From: Stichopus chloronotus
Taxonomy: Eukaryota; Echinodermata; Holothuroidea; Aspidochirotida; Stichopodidae
Length of the DNA: 64,000 nucleotides
NCBI GenBank assembly: GCA_021234535.1
Contig: CM037843.1
Span: 5,164,820 to 5,228,819 of the forward strand
Direction: 5' to 3'
The position numbers and the translations under genes are program-made. The notes below the pieces were generated by a model. The model saw only the letters and a program-made list of their open reading frames with translations, had not been told where the DNA came from and did not search any database. Shown here piece by piece: positions 1 to 11,879 of this stretch. Numbering within the stretch: the stretch's first letter is position 1; each line of letters starts with the position of its first letter.

Positions 1-1075
1 ATCGAAACCAAAAAAATACGTGAAGTGCAATTTAACAACAATTTCAGATGTCATCTGTTAACAACCAGTATTACATTACAGGACGCTGTTCCTTTTTGAT
101 ATATCAAATAGTTTCTTTACCACTATCGTATGCATGGCCACAATGGAATTGTGGACACATTGAAACAATTGTCACTGTTAGTTAAATACAAAAAGGAACT
201 GGAACGAAAACTCTCAAATCTTTTTCATTTGCCTCTTATGATTTAATTCAAACTCTGAAAGTAAGTGATTTGAAGTAAGTATAAGTTCCGGCCGAGTACT
301 TTCAAATGGATCCGACCGGAACCAGAACTTAGCATAATCTTGGCTCCGGCCGGCACTATCCGGTCGGATCTAACTCCCGGTGCAGCCCTACTAGAGAGCA
401 CCTACCCAGTAACATGATACTAAATATAGAAGAGAGCAAAGTTCAAGTTCCTTCCAGCATGTAAGTATTTGTACTAGAAAGATTATGATAGAAGATTTTG
501 GTTAATTCGTAAGTCATCTTTAAGTTGGAACCCAGTATGCACAGCAGAGCATTCGAACCTAGTAGAGTAGTTACATCATCAGTGGAGGTCCAAGGTAACT
601 TACGCCTAATGAATTAAATATTGGACATTACGATAAGGAATGGAATGTATCATGGTACTGTAATCATTAGCAATAATACATATTGAAATATTTTATCAGC
701 CTCTCACCTAATTGTTAAGTCTCGTCAAATGTAGGTGGATGTAAGGCAAATAAAGAATGCAACAAGTCAAGAAAACAGTGTATAGTGGCAAGCCATTAAC
801 ATTCATTTTCTAAAATAATTGTTGATAAAGGGACTTCTCACATGGCGTACAGCTACTTACCAAACCATTATTGAGTTTTGTTAACTGTGAAAACATGATC
901 ACAATACTGACCTGGTGTAGCCTGCTAAAGTTCAATTGTTCTGGAGAACTTCTTTAGTTGCTGCCACCGTGGGCTGTTGTGATATCGGCTGAATAAATAA
1001 TATCACTAGAACTCGATCCAAGTATAATTTGCATCCGCTTGCTGTTTTTGTTCTCAACAGTGAAACAAGAGATAA
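1..1075. other. intergenic, no gene recognised
   Basis: No convincing coding exon is visible upstream of the first LRR gene. The only structured stretch is a CCGG-rich segment at about 286-397, listed separately. The region just before 1090 probably contains the 5' UTR or intron of the LRR gene. Confidence 0.5.
286..397. mobile_element. possible hAT transposon terminus
   Basis: Read on the minus strand the segment begins TAGGGCTGCACCGGGAG and continues with repeated CCGGTCGGA/CCGGCCGG blocks. This resembles the ends of some hAT elements. Only one end is seen and no target duplication was found, so this is a weak call on a degraded or truncated copy. Confidence 0.3.
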
Positions 1076-1099
1076 GTGTGCCCATTTCAGATCGTATAT

Positions 1100-2065
1100 A
1101 TGATGAAGAAAGACCACCTCCGCTTCGGCGTGTTCTTCCTTGTCTGTTGCTTCATCGCCATTCTTCCTGCAGATGCTCCTACAAATCGAGTTCCATGCTT
1201 GGATCGAAGCCATTTAAACCTCACTCAATCCGACGACTGCACAGACCTCATTGAAGATGGTTGTTTCAGCATATGTCTAAATTTTGCAAATAACAATCTG
1301 ACAACGTTACCCGGTAATCTGGCTACGTGTCCTGGTTGTTCTTCGATAATGGAAGTGAAAATCAATTCTAACAACTTTTTCCAAATTCCTTATAAAGCAC
1401 TCGCTGGCATTGACTGTCATTACTTAGTAGCAGATGAGAACCAAATCCATTCTTTGGAGGATGGTTGCAGGCCCTTACCGAGGCTGACAAAAATATCTGT
1501 TGTTAACAACAGGCTTCAAACTGTTACAGGGAATCTGTTAGAAGTGTTCCAAGATCTGCGTGAGGGCAATTTTACTGGAAACAACGTCACAGATGTACCT
1601 AAATTGACGAGACTGTGTCAAATTATCAACAATGTTTCCATCTATTTGATGAACAACCCCCTGAAGAACTTTAACTTGGAATATTTTGTCAAGAATGAAT
1701 GTGTAACTCGTGTCACTCTGGATGATACTAAAATGGTGATTTATTCTGAGACTCCCGATAATCAAAGAGTCTTCAAGATATCCATTTTTCATAACAGCAA
1801 GACCGTCAGATGTGATGAAAATATTGTTACAAACCACCTGTCAAAGTTAGAAGTAAACGTTACGTGTGTTCACTCAAACGGCACCAGCGACCGAGTTGTG
1901 ATAAATCCAGCCACCTCTTCCACGACTTCTTCCATGACATCTGATCATGACGAAGATTATCGTTTAACAACACCCACCTCATCAGCTTCGTCAGCTTATA
2001 AGTGCAATACATCTAAGTGTATCTTTGTGTTTGTTTTTGTAAACTGGCTGCTAATCCTGCTATGA
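1100..2065 (+). CDS. secreted leucine-rich-repeat protein, probably GPI-anchored (unit C copy)
   Basis: About 321 residues in one exon. The ATG at 1100 is preferred over the upstream in-frame ATG at 1076 because it directly precedes a good signal peptide (MMKK, then a hydrophobic core ending near LPADA). A splice-acceptor-like TTTCAG at 1085-1090 lies just before it, so a 5' UTR intron is likely. After RVPCLD comes a cysteine-bearing N-cap. Four to five degenerate LRRs follow, with NNLTTLP, NNRLQTV and NNVTDVP cores, then a cysteine region and a Ser/Thr-rich stalk. The protein ends in a hydrophobic stretch (CIFVFVFVNWLLILL) with no cytoplasmic tail, the layout of a GPI signal. There are many N-glycosylation sequons. 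It is clearly paralogous to 18840-19847. A ligand-binding or immune-type role is possible but unproven. Confidence 0.8.
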   Translation: MMKKDHLRFGVFFLVCCFIAILPADAPTNRVPCLDRSHLNLTQSDDCTDLIEDGCFSICLNFANNNLTTLPGNLATCPGCSSIMEVKINSNNFFQIPYKALAGIDCHYLVADENQIHSLEDGCRPLPRLTKISVVNNRLQTVTGNLLEVFQDLREGNFTGNNVTDVPKLTRLCQIINNVSIYLMNNPLKNFNLEYFVKNECVTRVTLDDTKMVIYSETPDNQRVFKISIFHNSKTVRCDENIVTNHLSKLEVNVTCVHSNGTSDRVVINPATSSTTSSMTSDHDEDYRLTTPTSSASSAYKCNTSKCIFVFVFVNWLLILL

Positions 2066-3537
2066 AAATGAGTGTAAGGGCGATTATAGATACTTGAGAA
2101 AATTTCTGATCACAGCGGGAAGGTGGGACTTGTTCTATGGTTAATTTTGGAGAGTGCAAATGCCAGTATTTGTACTTCAAAAGTGGTTGTTGACAATTAA
2201 GATGAACGACTTGTTGGTATATTGTAATGCCCTTTTTATGCATACCTATTTTAATTGTGTGTACGTACAATGCTACCAGCGTTGCTACTATACGCAGGTA
2301 AACGAGAAACTGAAGTAGTCTGGACTAGCTGCCAACCACGTTCAACCTTAAATGACGTCCCCCTGACCACCACGAATTTATCTCCAACCATCTTTATTTT
2401 TTTCCGTACGAGGTCACCACCATATCTCTGCCAGTATGTTGTTACATTTCAAAGTGTACTGTATAAATTCTAAGATAAGAACAAAAATGATCATGGAATG
2501 AGACCCATGGTTACTTCATGATAAATACAAGACAAGTCCTGGTAAGTCATTTCCTGCAATATGAAATCCGTTGAGATTAAAAGTTTTTACGTAAGGCCCA
2601 ATCCAAGGTGGGTTGAACCACTCCTTTTAGTTCACGTCATGCATGGCTGCAATTTGCGTCCCCCCCCCCCCCCCCTCAAATCGCCATAGCCACATCCTTG
2701 ATGGGGAGATGAACCTCACCAACCGCAGACTCCGCATCACGGCAATAGTCACACAACTTGTAAGGCTCTCCAACACTTTCATAGATACATCCATAGTTTG
2801 ATGTACAGGTTAAAGCTAATGATAGGGTTGTTTCTATCAAAGCGCCACTATTGGTTGCCGAGGAACGTACCCAAAAATACCAGGTAATTCCGACCGACTC
2901 AACACATCGGCACATCGCGTGTCACACAAAGAAATCATTTCTTAAAGGAAACCGATGAACAAGATACTTAAATATGTTATTGTAATACAATAAAAATACA
3001 ATTTTGATATCCTCCAAAAAGACAGAGAGAGTTCATTACCGGAATGGATTAATATCTTAGCTTTGATGCGTACAACTAATATTTAACCCAACTTTAGAAG
3101 AAAATTAATTCATCTTGAATCAAGAGGTTAATTTAAGAGTATCTGTTGCACGGCATTGACACAACAATATAACATGTATGTGAACAAATGATAACCATGA
3201 GAGATGAAGCAAGTTTAGCATATACGGAACCCCGACAGAAAGTTATGTATTGATCCGTCATAATCCACATCATTTTAAACCAAGTACCTGTGTTATTACC
3301 CAACTGTACTCTCACATGGACCTGACCATTCAGTCAGACTTTATCGGCTGCCGATGGCAGCCTTTCACTGTATCATACTGGAAAACATCATATTGTACTT
3401 CATCATATACGAAGGCATCATCGTCGATTTACTCTGACAGGTAAATATACTCAAAAGATCGCGATCACCATCGGGGCATATGTACGTGATAATAAGCGTT
3501 TATTTAGTAATACGAAGATGGGCTATACACAGTATTG
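2066..3537. other. spacer, diverged copy of 19850-21550
   Basis: No gene is seen. Stretches around 2725-2760 (CTCCGCATCACGGCAATAG) and 3050-3065 resemble 20290-20330 and 21500-21520, consistent with the tandem duplication that also copied the LRR gene. A poly-C run lies at about 2660-2676. Confidence 0.5.
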
Positions 3538-3545
3538 TATATAAA

Positions 3546-4282
3546 CAATGACGGCGCCAGAATGTCCGACTTGGGGGGGGGGGGGCAAACTGAGGGCAAA
3601 GGAAAATGTTGGGGGCAAAGATTTTCGAGCACTGCGCGAAACCTAGCGCGAAGCGCAAGACCTCGCGGGTGGGGTCCAGGGGCCCACCTTAGGGCCCATG
3701 GTGGGGTTCATGGGCGAAGCCCCCGGAAGCTCTGAGGTTTTAGCATATCTCTGGGTGAAAAATTAATTCCCAAGAGAGGTATATTATTTATTTTTATATT
3801 ATTTATTTTTTCGGTTGACCGTACTCCAAGGTTCCCAACTTTTTTCTTTAGGAGTACCATTTCACGTTTACGCGGTACCACCGAATACACACACACACAC
3901 ACACATAGGCTACATACACTTCCATTCCATTCCTATATTTAGGAAAACAATCACCTACCCGCCCTTCCCTTATGCTGGACGGTAAACATTCCAGACAAAA
4001 TTGGTCTGACCAGGCTGGCCCACTGTTGAAGTGGCTACGGACATGATATGAAAACTGGCAGCCCGTGTAACATAAATTAGGCACTTATCAACCATGGTTC
4101 CCGGGAAGCTGTTCTTATTCAGTCCAATGCCAATACATTGTTTTGTGAGTAAATTAATTTTGGATCAGTACAAGATCTGATTGGGAAGGGTGGAGCAACT
4201 AGGGGGGGGGGGAACTGTGGGCCAAGGAAACAATCTGGAGGGGAAAATGCCCCCCTCATATCCCCCCGTAGCGCCGCCACGG
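3546..4282. mobile_element. hAT-type MITE, copy 1
   Basis: A 737-bp element with degraded terminal inverted repeats. The left end reads CAATGACGGCGCCAGAATGTC; the right end, on the other strand, begins CCGTGGCGGCGCTACGGGG. It is flanked by the 8-bp direct repeats TATATAAA (3538-3545) and TATGTAAA (4283-4290), which differ at one base. The interior carries AGCATATCTCTGGGTGAAAA and an (AC)n tract at 3887-3904, and matches the reverse complement of the 38926-39701 element. It has no transposase reading frame. Confidence 0.85.
3887..3904. repeat. (AC)n microsatellite
   Basis: Nine AC dinucleotides lie inside the hAT-type MITE. The sister copy near 39370 has a shorter (GT)n tract at the corresponding place on the other strand. 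Confidence 0.9.
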
Positions 4283-6376
4283 TATGTAAATTTCCAGTAA
4301 GATTGTAATTGAGATGGGTTTGGAGAAATTTAAATTTCTTTGTAGTAATTTTAAAGAGTATTTGTTTTCGGAAACCTTCAGGGTACGTCCAGTTCTAAAA
4401 CACATATAACTTTGAGTAATTAGTACTGTTTCGGTGTTTTGTTAGCAAATTGAACAGTACACTACAGTTAGCAATACTAATGACGAAAATGTAATCCGGG
4501 AGAAGTTTGTATTTTTCACATGTCATCATTTTCTCTTGGCCTTTTGTAGGTAGGGATAGTATTTGAAAGTTTTTTTTTAAGGAGGGGGGGGGGAGGGTGT
4601 GGGGTAGGTTTTAGTCCGATTGGACTCGTTATTGTGGGTGTATTTGATATGATACAAGAAAGTTCAGCTTTACTTGGTTATTAGAATAAGTTGTTTTACC
4701 AACTGACTGAAAATGCCGTCTTTTTAAAGACTACGTATATGCATCCAAAGGAATATCAGGTGAGTTCCTCCCAGGATGTCACAAATTTGCATATTTGGCG
4801 TGTGCTTATTCATTATGCAATTTGTAAAAGAGAAATTTGTTGGTAAAATGATCTATGTGTGATGGATTTTCATGAAAATTGTGACTATTTTTAACATTTT
4901 TTAATGCTAAATTCGATCAATACTCCAAAATGTGTTTTTCACGTCACATGTACTTTAAATGCATGGGCGAACTACCTATATCATAGAGAATCATGTCATG
5001 AGCCGGGAAAATTGAAAAACTCTAAGCTTAACGTATCCCAAATTTCGTTTACTTTAATGTTATCCAACACATTTGACCATTTTCGTCATATTTTATTTAT
5101 TTAAATATTTATTTTATTTCTTTTGTCGGTCATATCCTATTACTGGATCATAAATCAAATAAACCATGATATCATAATTTAGCATATATTACGGCCCTTA
5201 TAAAGGGAAAAAATAATCGTGGTTGCTTAACTCTGACTGATACACGTCAGATATTCAAAAGACTGAGATCACAATGCTTTTGACACTAATGTCTAACGTG
5301 TTTAGTATACACAAACATCGACGACTGAGTAGTACCAAAATTGCCGGGCAAAAATTCACAAAATTGTACTCAATACAGGCGGGGAGAGGGGGCGGGGTAA
5401 AATACAATTCTCACTATTAGCTTGAGTACGGTACTATTTCTTTTCGAAACTTTTGCGGTGTATGACCAGTTCTAAAATTTTCATTCATAACCTTAAGCAT
5501 CTACAGTACTGCTGCTTGGTTTTGTAGGTTTGTGCACAATTCTGGGGTATCTATGTCTACAAGCTTCCTCATGATTTTTATAGTTACTAGTTATAGTTAT
5601 AGATTTTTATAGTCACTCCTCAGTCTCTTTTGTTTTTCAAATTCTGTACATAATTTCCATTTCAATTATCATTTTGCAAATGTTTTCAAAGAGACTGAAA
5701 TAAATGTTATACAAAAAAAAAAAACAGTGCCAAGTAGTTAGCAGGTATGATTACAAATTAGTGCCAATGAACGAGCAAGCTAGATAAACATCGATTGTAT
5801 TTGTCAAAAGAGTGCGTCGTTTCCAACGTTATAAAGAGATGCGTCTATTCGTTTAGTCATTTCAATGCAGTTACAGTTCTGAAAGAACTTCAATAGGGTT
5901 CCTTTCGAAAAAGCACTAAAGGCAACCTTTTTTGATAATTATATACAATGGACTAGTTACTCAGCTTCAGCGATTAACTGCCTTGATTCCATTATTATTT
6001 CAAACGTTACCCAAAATGTAAAATGCTCCTAGCCGTGGTGCAACAATAGCATTGAAAACATTTAAAATTCATTCAATACAAAATAGTTGATAGAACATCA
6101 CATTAATTACCCAAAGCGTAATGATGTCTATTCACTGCCTGAGTGTCTTTCTGAAGGCACAATCTACAAGAGATCTCTGACTGGTTATGTTTCTAGTTTC
6201 AAACCAAAAGAATCTAATACTATATATCTGATACATATACATACAATAAAGTCTGAAAAAAGGAGAAAAAAAAGAAAGCACGTTCCTAGCAGCGGGTTAG
6301 CTAGCGCAATAGAAACACCCGCATCTTCTGGAAACAACTCTATTTTTTGATGGTTTTTATACTTCATGTAAAGTTT
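4283..6376. other. spacer, paralogous to 22890-28500
   Basis: No gene is seen. From about 4750 this stretch is plainly similar to unit B, for example ACAAATTTGCATATTTGGCG at both 4779 and 22929. The alignment is interrupted in unit B by a hAT insertion at 23425 and by roughly 2.9 kb (about 24560-27450) that unit C lacks. Confidence 0.7.
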
Positions 6377-6484
6377 TCAACAAGAGCATTGGTTGCCAAC
6401 TCTCGTCACTAATTGTCCCGTATTTCTCTTTAAGTATCGAACTTAGGGGGCATTCCTGAAGTCATCGATATTAATGTAAGACCC
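6377..6484 (-). pseudogene. dead last exon of a gamma-butyrobetaine-dioxygenase-like gene (unit C)
   Basis: The 108-bp stretch matches the terminal exons at 28519-28626 and 46252-46359 (SYINIDDFRNA, then KRNTGQLV). It has an in-frame TAA after DFRNAP where the paralogs read LQ or IQ. The acceptor AG before the exon is also lost (GACGGGGG instead of GACAGGGG). With the exon at 7976-8080 it is the only remnant of the dioxygenase in unit C. Confidence 0.85.
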
Positions 6485-6649
6485 CCGTCAATATTACAAA
6501 AATAAAAACTAGAGCACCAATGGTGCAGTAGCTCAAACCAAACTAATAAATAGATGCACTGAGGATTTTATTGATCTCATTAGTACGAAGTCATAGCTTA
6601 TTTGGACCTATTTAAACTAATTGATGAACATTTTATGATTGCATGGTGC

Positions 6650-7444
6650 CAGTTGGCTATTGCGGGGGTGGACAGCCCCTCCTAGATTGTCCATCATCTA
6701 TTCATACAGCATGCTAATAGCAAAAGGTGAGGGTATTCCTGGGACATACAGCATGTGGCTTAAGTTTAGGGTTGGCTCTCCTTCCCTCAGCACACATGAG
6801 TATGCCCATGAATGGTAGAATTGCAGGTCACGTTACAATAGAAACATTTTGTTGGCCTGAGAAAAGACTCACCCCCCCAAAAAAAAAAATAGTAGAGATG
6901 GTGTAGACTTTTGGAAACTAATTTATTTTGCAATGGACACTGTGTAGAACAGTTTTGAAATGACCACCGGTTGAGATGTTGACTTGTATCTTTATAACCC
7001 CTTTACTGTGGGTGATACTCTCCTTGGGTGTGTGTGATACTAGCCACCACATGGTGAGATGTAAACTTGTATCTTTAAAACCCTGTTAGTGTGGGTGTAT
7101 TCTCAGACACAGCATGAGAGTCACTACTTAACAACTACAGTGATGAGGTTTCAAGAAAATCTAACATTTGCGGAGGAAGAATTTTTGATGTATTTTCAAA
7201 GAACAGCCCCCTCCCAAAAAGTGCAAATGGGTGTTAAATCCTATACACTCATGCACATCACCAACACTAAAAGATTCCTGTATCAAATTTTGCATTGTCA
7301 TATCCCACTCAATGTCCCCTGCACTTACATATAGTCCAACCAAGTGCCTTGTACAAAGCTGAGGGTATTTGGGGACATGTCCACCCCCGGGCAAACTTTG
7401 GGGTTGGCTGTTCTTCCCCCCGCAAAATCCTGCGTACACCACTG
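6650..7444. mobile_element. possible hAT-type element
   Basis: The right end read on the other strand is CAGTGGTGTACGCAGGAT; the left end starts CAGTTGGCTATTGCGGGGG. The flanking 8-mers CATGGTGC and CATGCTGT match at six of eight positions. Two related internal blocks (GAGGGTATT.. and ..GGGTTGGCT) recur near 6735 and 7365. The paralogous intron in unit B lacks this material, so an insertion is likely, but the exact ends are uncertain. Confidence 0.45.
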
Positions 7445-7975
7445 CATGCTGTGATCACAGGTAACACGCATAAAACAAATACAAGTTTTTCCCAACATTA
7501 AGATGCAAATAAAAAGTCAAGATCTAACTCCCCCTCACCCCCCCCCCACCCACACATTCTCAAGAGCAAGGTAAGGAAATGCCTCTTTTGTCCCCAGTAA
7601 AAATAATAGAACTAAGCTACTTTAAGTTCTTACAACTACCATACCAATTATGTATGTAAAATCATGCTGGTCAATATCACAGTAAGCTACAGTAATCAAG
7701 ACACTTATTAACAGAACAGTTTTGACATAAAGCAATATTGATGTACTCACATTTGCATTACCACAGGTCACAGGTCCAAAGATTCACATTTAAACTCTGA
7801 CAATATTTTGGCAGTGGCTAAAATCCCCTAGTCCTACTTGATAAGCGGCAGAGGACAAACCCTCTTTTTTTAAATTACCACTTATCTACTGTATTTGTCC
7901 TTTCAATATTATTGCAGAGAATAACAAATTAAGCTTTTGACCTAAGACATTTAACATTTGACCTGAACTACTGAC

Positions 7976-8080
7976 CTAAAGTTGTCTGACGCTTCCATTG
8001 AGTTTGAATGATATTCTTGAATGAAGCATACGACGGTTGTTGAAAGTGACGCAATCGCCCTGCTCCATACGATTTGTGAT
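7976..8080 (-). pseudogene. dead penultimate exon of a dioxygenase-like gene (unit C)
   Basis: This 105-bp exon is collinear with 29070-29174 and 49307-49411. It reads ITNRMEQGDCVTFNNRRMLH, including the distal iron-binding histidine. The last codon before the GT donor is TAG where the paralogs have CAG. A conserved Gly of the NGGVR motif is Ser here. The similarity to unit B stops about 460 bp further on, before the preceding exon, so the rest of this copy is missing. Confidence 0.9.
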
Positions 8081-8539
8081 CTGATAAGAGATAAAGCTTT
8101 GATAAAAAGTTAAAAAAGTGTAAAATAATTGAACAGAATTCTTTATTTACCGTGGTTTTGTTTTAAATAAACCACCACTTGTGTTTCTACGACCATTCAT
8201 GATATCATAGCACTTAATTGGTGATGTTGATGATAGTTGTTCCGTAGCCCATAGTGATCCTCAGATCTGTCCATGCAACACTGGTTCATAACACAATTGT
8301 AAGTATACACGGTACAAATGAAAAATTTAAGTTTTATTGTGGCGTCATAGAACATGTGCGAAGAGATAAACAGAAGAACTGATTTTCCAAGCTCAACATC
8401 ATCGAGGCGGATAACTCAGCAGTCCTCTCATAAATCAACCGATTTCAACCACAAGTGCAGGAAATACGAAGCCATATTAGATCTTCATTCCATTTTATAC
8501 CGATTCATACTTGTAAAACATTTTCCATTTTTTTTTAGG

Positions 8540-8990
8540 GTGTTCAGGAATATTGGGTCCATGGTACCATGTGGGCCTGACGCATTTTGTGAAAGTCTGC
8601 AAAATGCGTCTCCTCCTACAGATTCTCTTGTACAGTGCTGATGTTTTCATGACGACACTTTATAAGTGGTGCCTTCAGGGTGTTTAGGAATTTTAGGTCC
8701 ATGATCCCATGTGAACCATTTGGTTCATTTTGTGAAATTCTTCAATATGCATCTTGTTTTTCACAATGTTGATGGTTCTTCATAATGATACTCTAATAGT
8801 GGTACGTTCAGGGTGTTTAGGAATTTTGGGGTGCAAGGTCCCATGTGGGTTCTGTGGCCCATTTTATGAAGTTCTGCCAAATGCTTCGCCTCCTACAGAT
8901 TCTCTTGTACAATGTTGATGATTTTTCATGACGATACTCCGTCAGTGGTACCTTCAAGGTATTCAGTGATTTTGGGTGATCTAGGATTTC
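8540..8990. repeat. tandem array of a ~135-145 bp unit
   Basis: Units start at about 8541, 8681, 8814 and 8960 with TGTTtAGGAATTTTGGGTCC-like heads and contain CCCATGTGGG..CATTTTGTGAA and CATGACGATACT. The array begins exactly where similarity to the unit B dioxygenase intron (about 29660) ends. Relatives lie in inverted orientation at about 37930-38820. Confidence 0.8.
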
Positions 8991-9169
8991 ACATAACCTA
9001 CAGACACTTGGTTGAAGGTATAGGCTTCTGCACCATTTGTGCTCTAGTTATTACTCATCACCAGAGTGATAATAGTTATTGCGGGGAACTATAGTGAAGT
9101 GAAATTTTGACGGTGTTGGCGTTTCATACTGAATAGGCAGTATTATATATTGGAATATAAGCAATGTCT

Positions 9170-9740
9170 TTATAGCTCTTTTTCATGCAAGTTACTTGTG
9201 TATATTATGTGAGTGAAGGCTTGCATAGATCTCATATTCACTATTTGAGAAGACTATTGTTTTTGGTGTAAGTAAAAGGTCATTTGGGCTCCACAGGGCT
9301 CAAATAGTGAAAACCTTGTAAATACGATATCTTCAGAAAGAAAGCTTGTAAAGATCTCATATTTACTTGTGTATGTACCTTATCAAGTACAAGAAGTCTA
9401 TCGTGTTTGGTGGACTTCAAGGGTCATTTGTTTTTAACAGAAGTCAAATAGTGAAAACATTGTAATCACTATATGTCATGAGCGGAAGCTTAGATCTCGT
9501 ATTTAGTATGTGGTTGTACCATATTGAGCAGAAGAAGCCTATTGGTTGGTTGGAGGTCAAAGGTCATTTGGGGTCACCAGTGGTCATAGTATCTCAAGAA
9601 AGCTATCTTGCAGAGGTTTTTTTTGGTGTGTAAGGTACGTTGTAGAGTATAAATGAGCCTATCGAATTTTATGAAGGTCATAGGTCATTTGAGATCAACC
9701 GGGGTCGAGTGAAGACAACCTTGTGAACACGAAATCTCAA
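9170..9740. repeat. diverged tandem repeats with AGGTCAAAGGTCA motif
   Basis: GATCTCATATT-like blocks recur near 9223, 9352 and 9488. They are followed by CTATTG.TTTGGTGGA..TCA..GGTCATTTG segments. A perfect AGGTCAAAGGTCA lies near 9547. The family also occurs at 13240-13750 and, inverted, at 59201-59635. Confidence 0.65.
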
Positions 9741-11138
9741 GAAGGGAAGTATCATAGTATGTAGGAAAGCTCTTGAATATATCTCTGCGCTATGCAGCTG
9801 TGTATCTTCAGATGAATACCTACAGTATCAGTTATCAACTTAGGTCTGCAGCTGATGTCGTTGTACTTCTCAATTGGTGATTTGATAAATCAATGTAATA
9901 CTGCAATAACCAAACATCTCACACAAGCACTCACACCTTAGAATGTCAGATTCTTGAAAAAGATTCCTCGTAATGAAATCATCGAAACCACAATATAATT
10001 GGTTCTTCAGTGCTGTTACTGATGGCATTCTTTTGCATGGACTTGAACTGTAAACCATGATGGTCACTGGAGAGGTGCATATCCTGCTAGGCTGTTGCAT
10101 CAGGCCCTTACACTTGTATTTGTTGTTGAATTCAGACGCTGAACCGCCTTCATTCCGAGTAGCTAGAGCGACCAAGACGTTGACCTGGTATATTCGCGAA
10201 TGAGTCAAGAGTCAACCATCGACAACGCAAGAAATCAGTTTGTGTACTCACAGAAAGTCCGGATGATTTTCATTCCATTTCTTTAGTTCGTTTGTCGTCA
10301 GTACTGTCGATGATGGCATTCTCTTGTATCGACCATTTACAATGCTGAGATCATTATTCCAAAGAATTGACCTCGAATGGGGTTGTTTCTGTTATAGGCT
10401 TGAGTTCGGTATGGGTTGCAGCCATTCCGACTCTAGGTGTATTGTAATATAGAGGAAAGTAAATAAATACCGTAAAGATATTCACTTTCCTTAGAGCGTT
10501 AAAATTTTGGTCTGTCCTTGACCATCATCAGAATACTAACTACCAGTAGCCTACAGCCAATTACTCTACAAGTGTAAAGGAAGAGTAGGAACGAGAACAA
10601 GAAAGCATGACAGCAGCAGATAAAGTAGTGGATTAATCAACAAAGCAAACCGTGTACTATGCAAAAGAAGGGGGAGCAAGCAGTATGTATGGTCTTGTGC
10701 TTCTTTGGATCGTCGTGGCATCAGATCATTCTTCTTTCCTATTTAACAAGGGATTGAGTTCAGCAATACCAACTCCTTCAGCACCCTGTCTCCGCGCAGG
10801 GTCTCCAGTGTGAGCATTCATGATAGGGACATATCTAATTCAGCATCTTCTCCATTTTACTATTATTTATCTATGATAATATGTCCTTTGTTCTTAGTTT
10901 CGTAATAAATTGCATTATGATAATGTTATATCTCTTTTTATTATGGAGTGTACCTGACCCACGTAAGTACAAGGTACCCATTGTCTTACCAGAAACAAGA
11001 TGTTTTCTCCATGATACAATGTGATCCCTAAGGTTTAAGGGATGTGCACTTGAGAGGGTATAAACATGTATGATATCATGTGGGGTTTAATTATTAAGTT
11101 TAACTTATAAAGAAATGCAAATGATAGTGAAATATATG
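9741..11138. other. intergenic, nothing recognised
   Basis: No exon with credible splice borders, transposon end or RNA gene was identified here. The small reading frame on the minus strand near 9870-10208 has no recognisable domain. Confidence 0.4.
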
Positions 11139-11879
11139 TGCAAGTGAATGCTACCCTGCTATCAAACATATCAGGCAATTGCACCACTTTGAAATAGCTG
11201 GCTCTTTAAATATCCATAGAGGTATGGTTTTGACCAATAAAGAGAGAAACTTTACTTTGTTCTTTAAATTTCCTTCAATGGCATTTATTTAAGTATTTCA
11301 CATAAGACTAGGATTATTTTGAGGAAAAGTAAAGTTGTTGGGAAATGATTACAATGTCCATAATAGTTACAGCCAGTGGCAACTTGTGATTAGAAACTTT
11401 CCGATAAAGGTTGGTCTTCCAAGCAATGGCTGTTTAATTGTGGATATTGCTTACACTAGCTTAATTGCATTACAAGTAATGCTGTCAAGGGTTACAACAA
11501 CAAGTGTTTAAAGGGAAATAGGGTGTTTACTATGCATCTACAAGGTATACAAAAAAGAAGCTTTACTCATTGTTAAATTATTTAGTCTCGCCAATAAACA
11601 TCGGAAATAGTTTCACTTGCCTAAGAGATTATGCACAAGATGAGTTTCAGAATATGCATCATTTGCATTTTTGAGAGTTTGGGTGAAATTATTCGTGAGC
11701 AACAAATAACTGAATTTCTGTCTCTGAGAAACTTATTTCTTGAAAAGAAAGCCACCGTTTCCTCTTATTCTGAGTGTATTATTCTGTGTTGGTTTTAACA
11801 CTATAAATGATTTTTTTTCTGTAAAACAAACGCCCTATTTCCCTTGAAGTAAGAAGTTCAAGGGTAGCATTCACTTGCA
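11139..11879. repeat. 19-bp perfect inverted repeat spanning 741 bp
   Basis: TGCAAGTGAATGCTACCCT at 11139-11157 is repeated exactly in inverted orientation at 11861-11879. The segment encloses the TTAA-type MITE at 11508-11848. It may be an older transposon hosting a younger one, with the arms as its terminal repeats. Confidence 0.6.
11508..11848. mobile_element. TTAA-type MITE
   Basis: The left end is TTAAAGGGAAATAGGGTGTTT. The right end inverted reads TTCAAGGGAAATAGGGCGTTT. The TTAA is intact on the left and mutated to TTGA on the right. Ends and target choice match the larger element at 16464-17126. TTAA insertion is typical of piggyBac and Kolobok superfamilies; no transposase remains. 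Confidence 0.65.
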
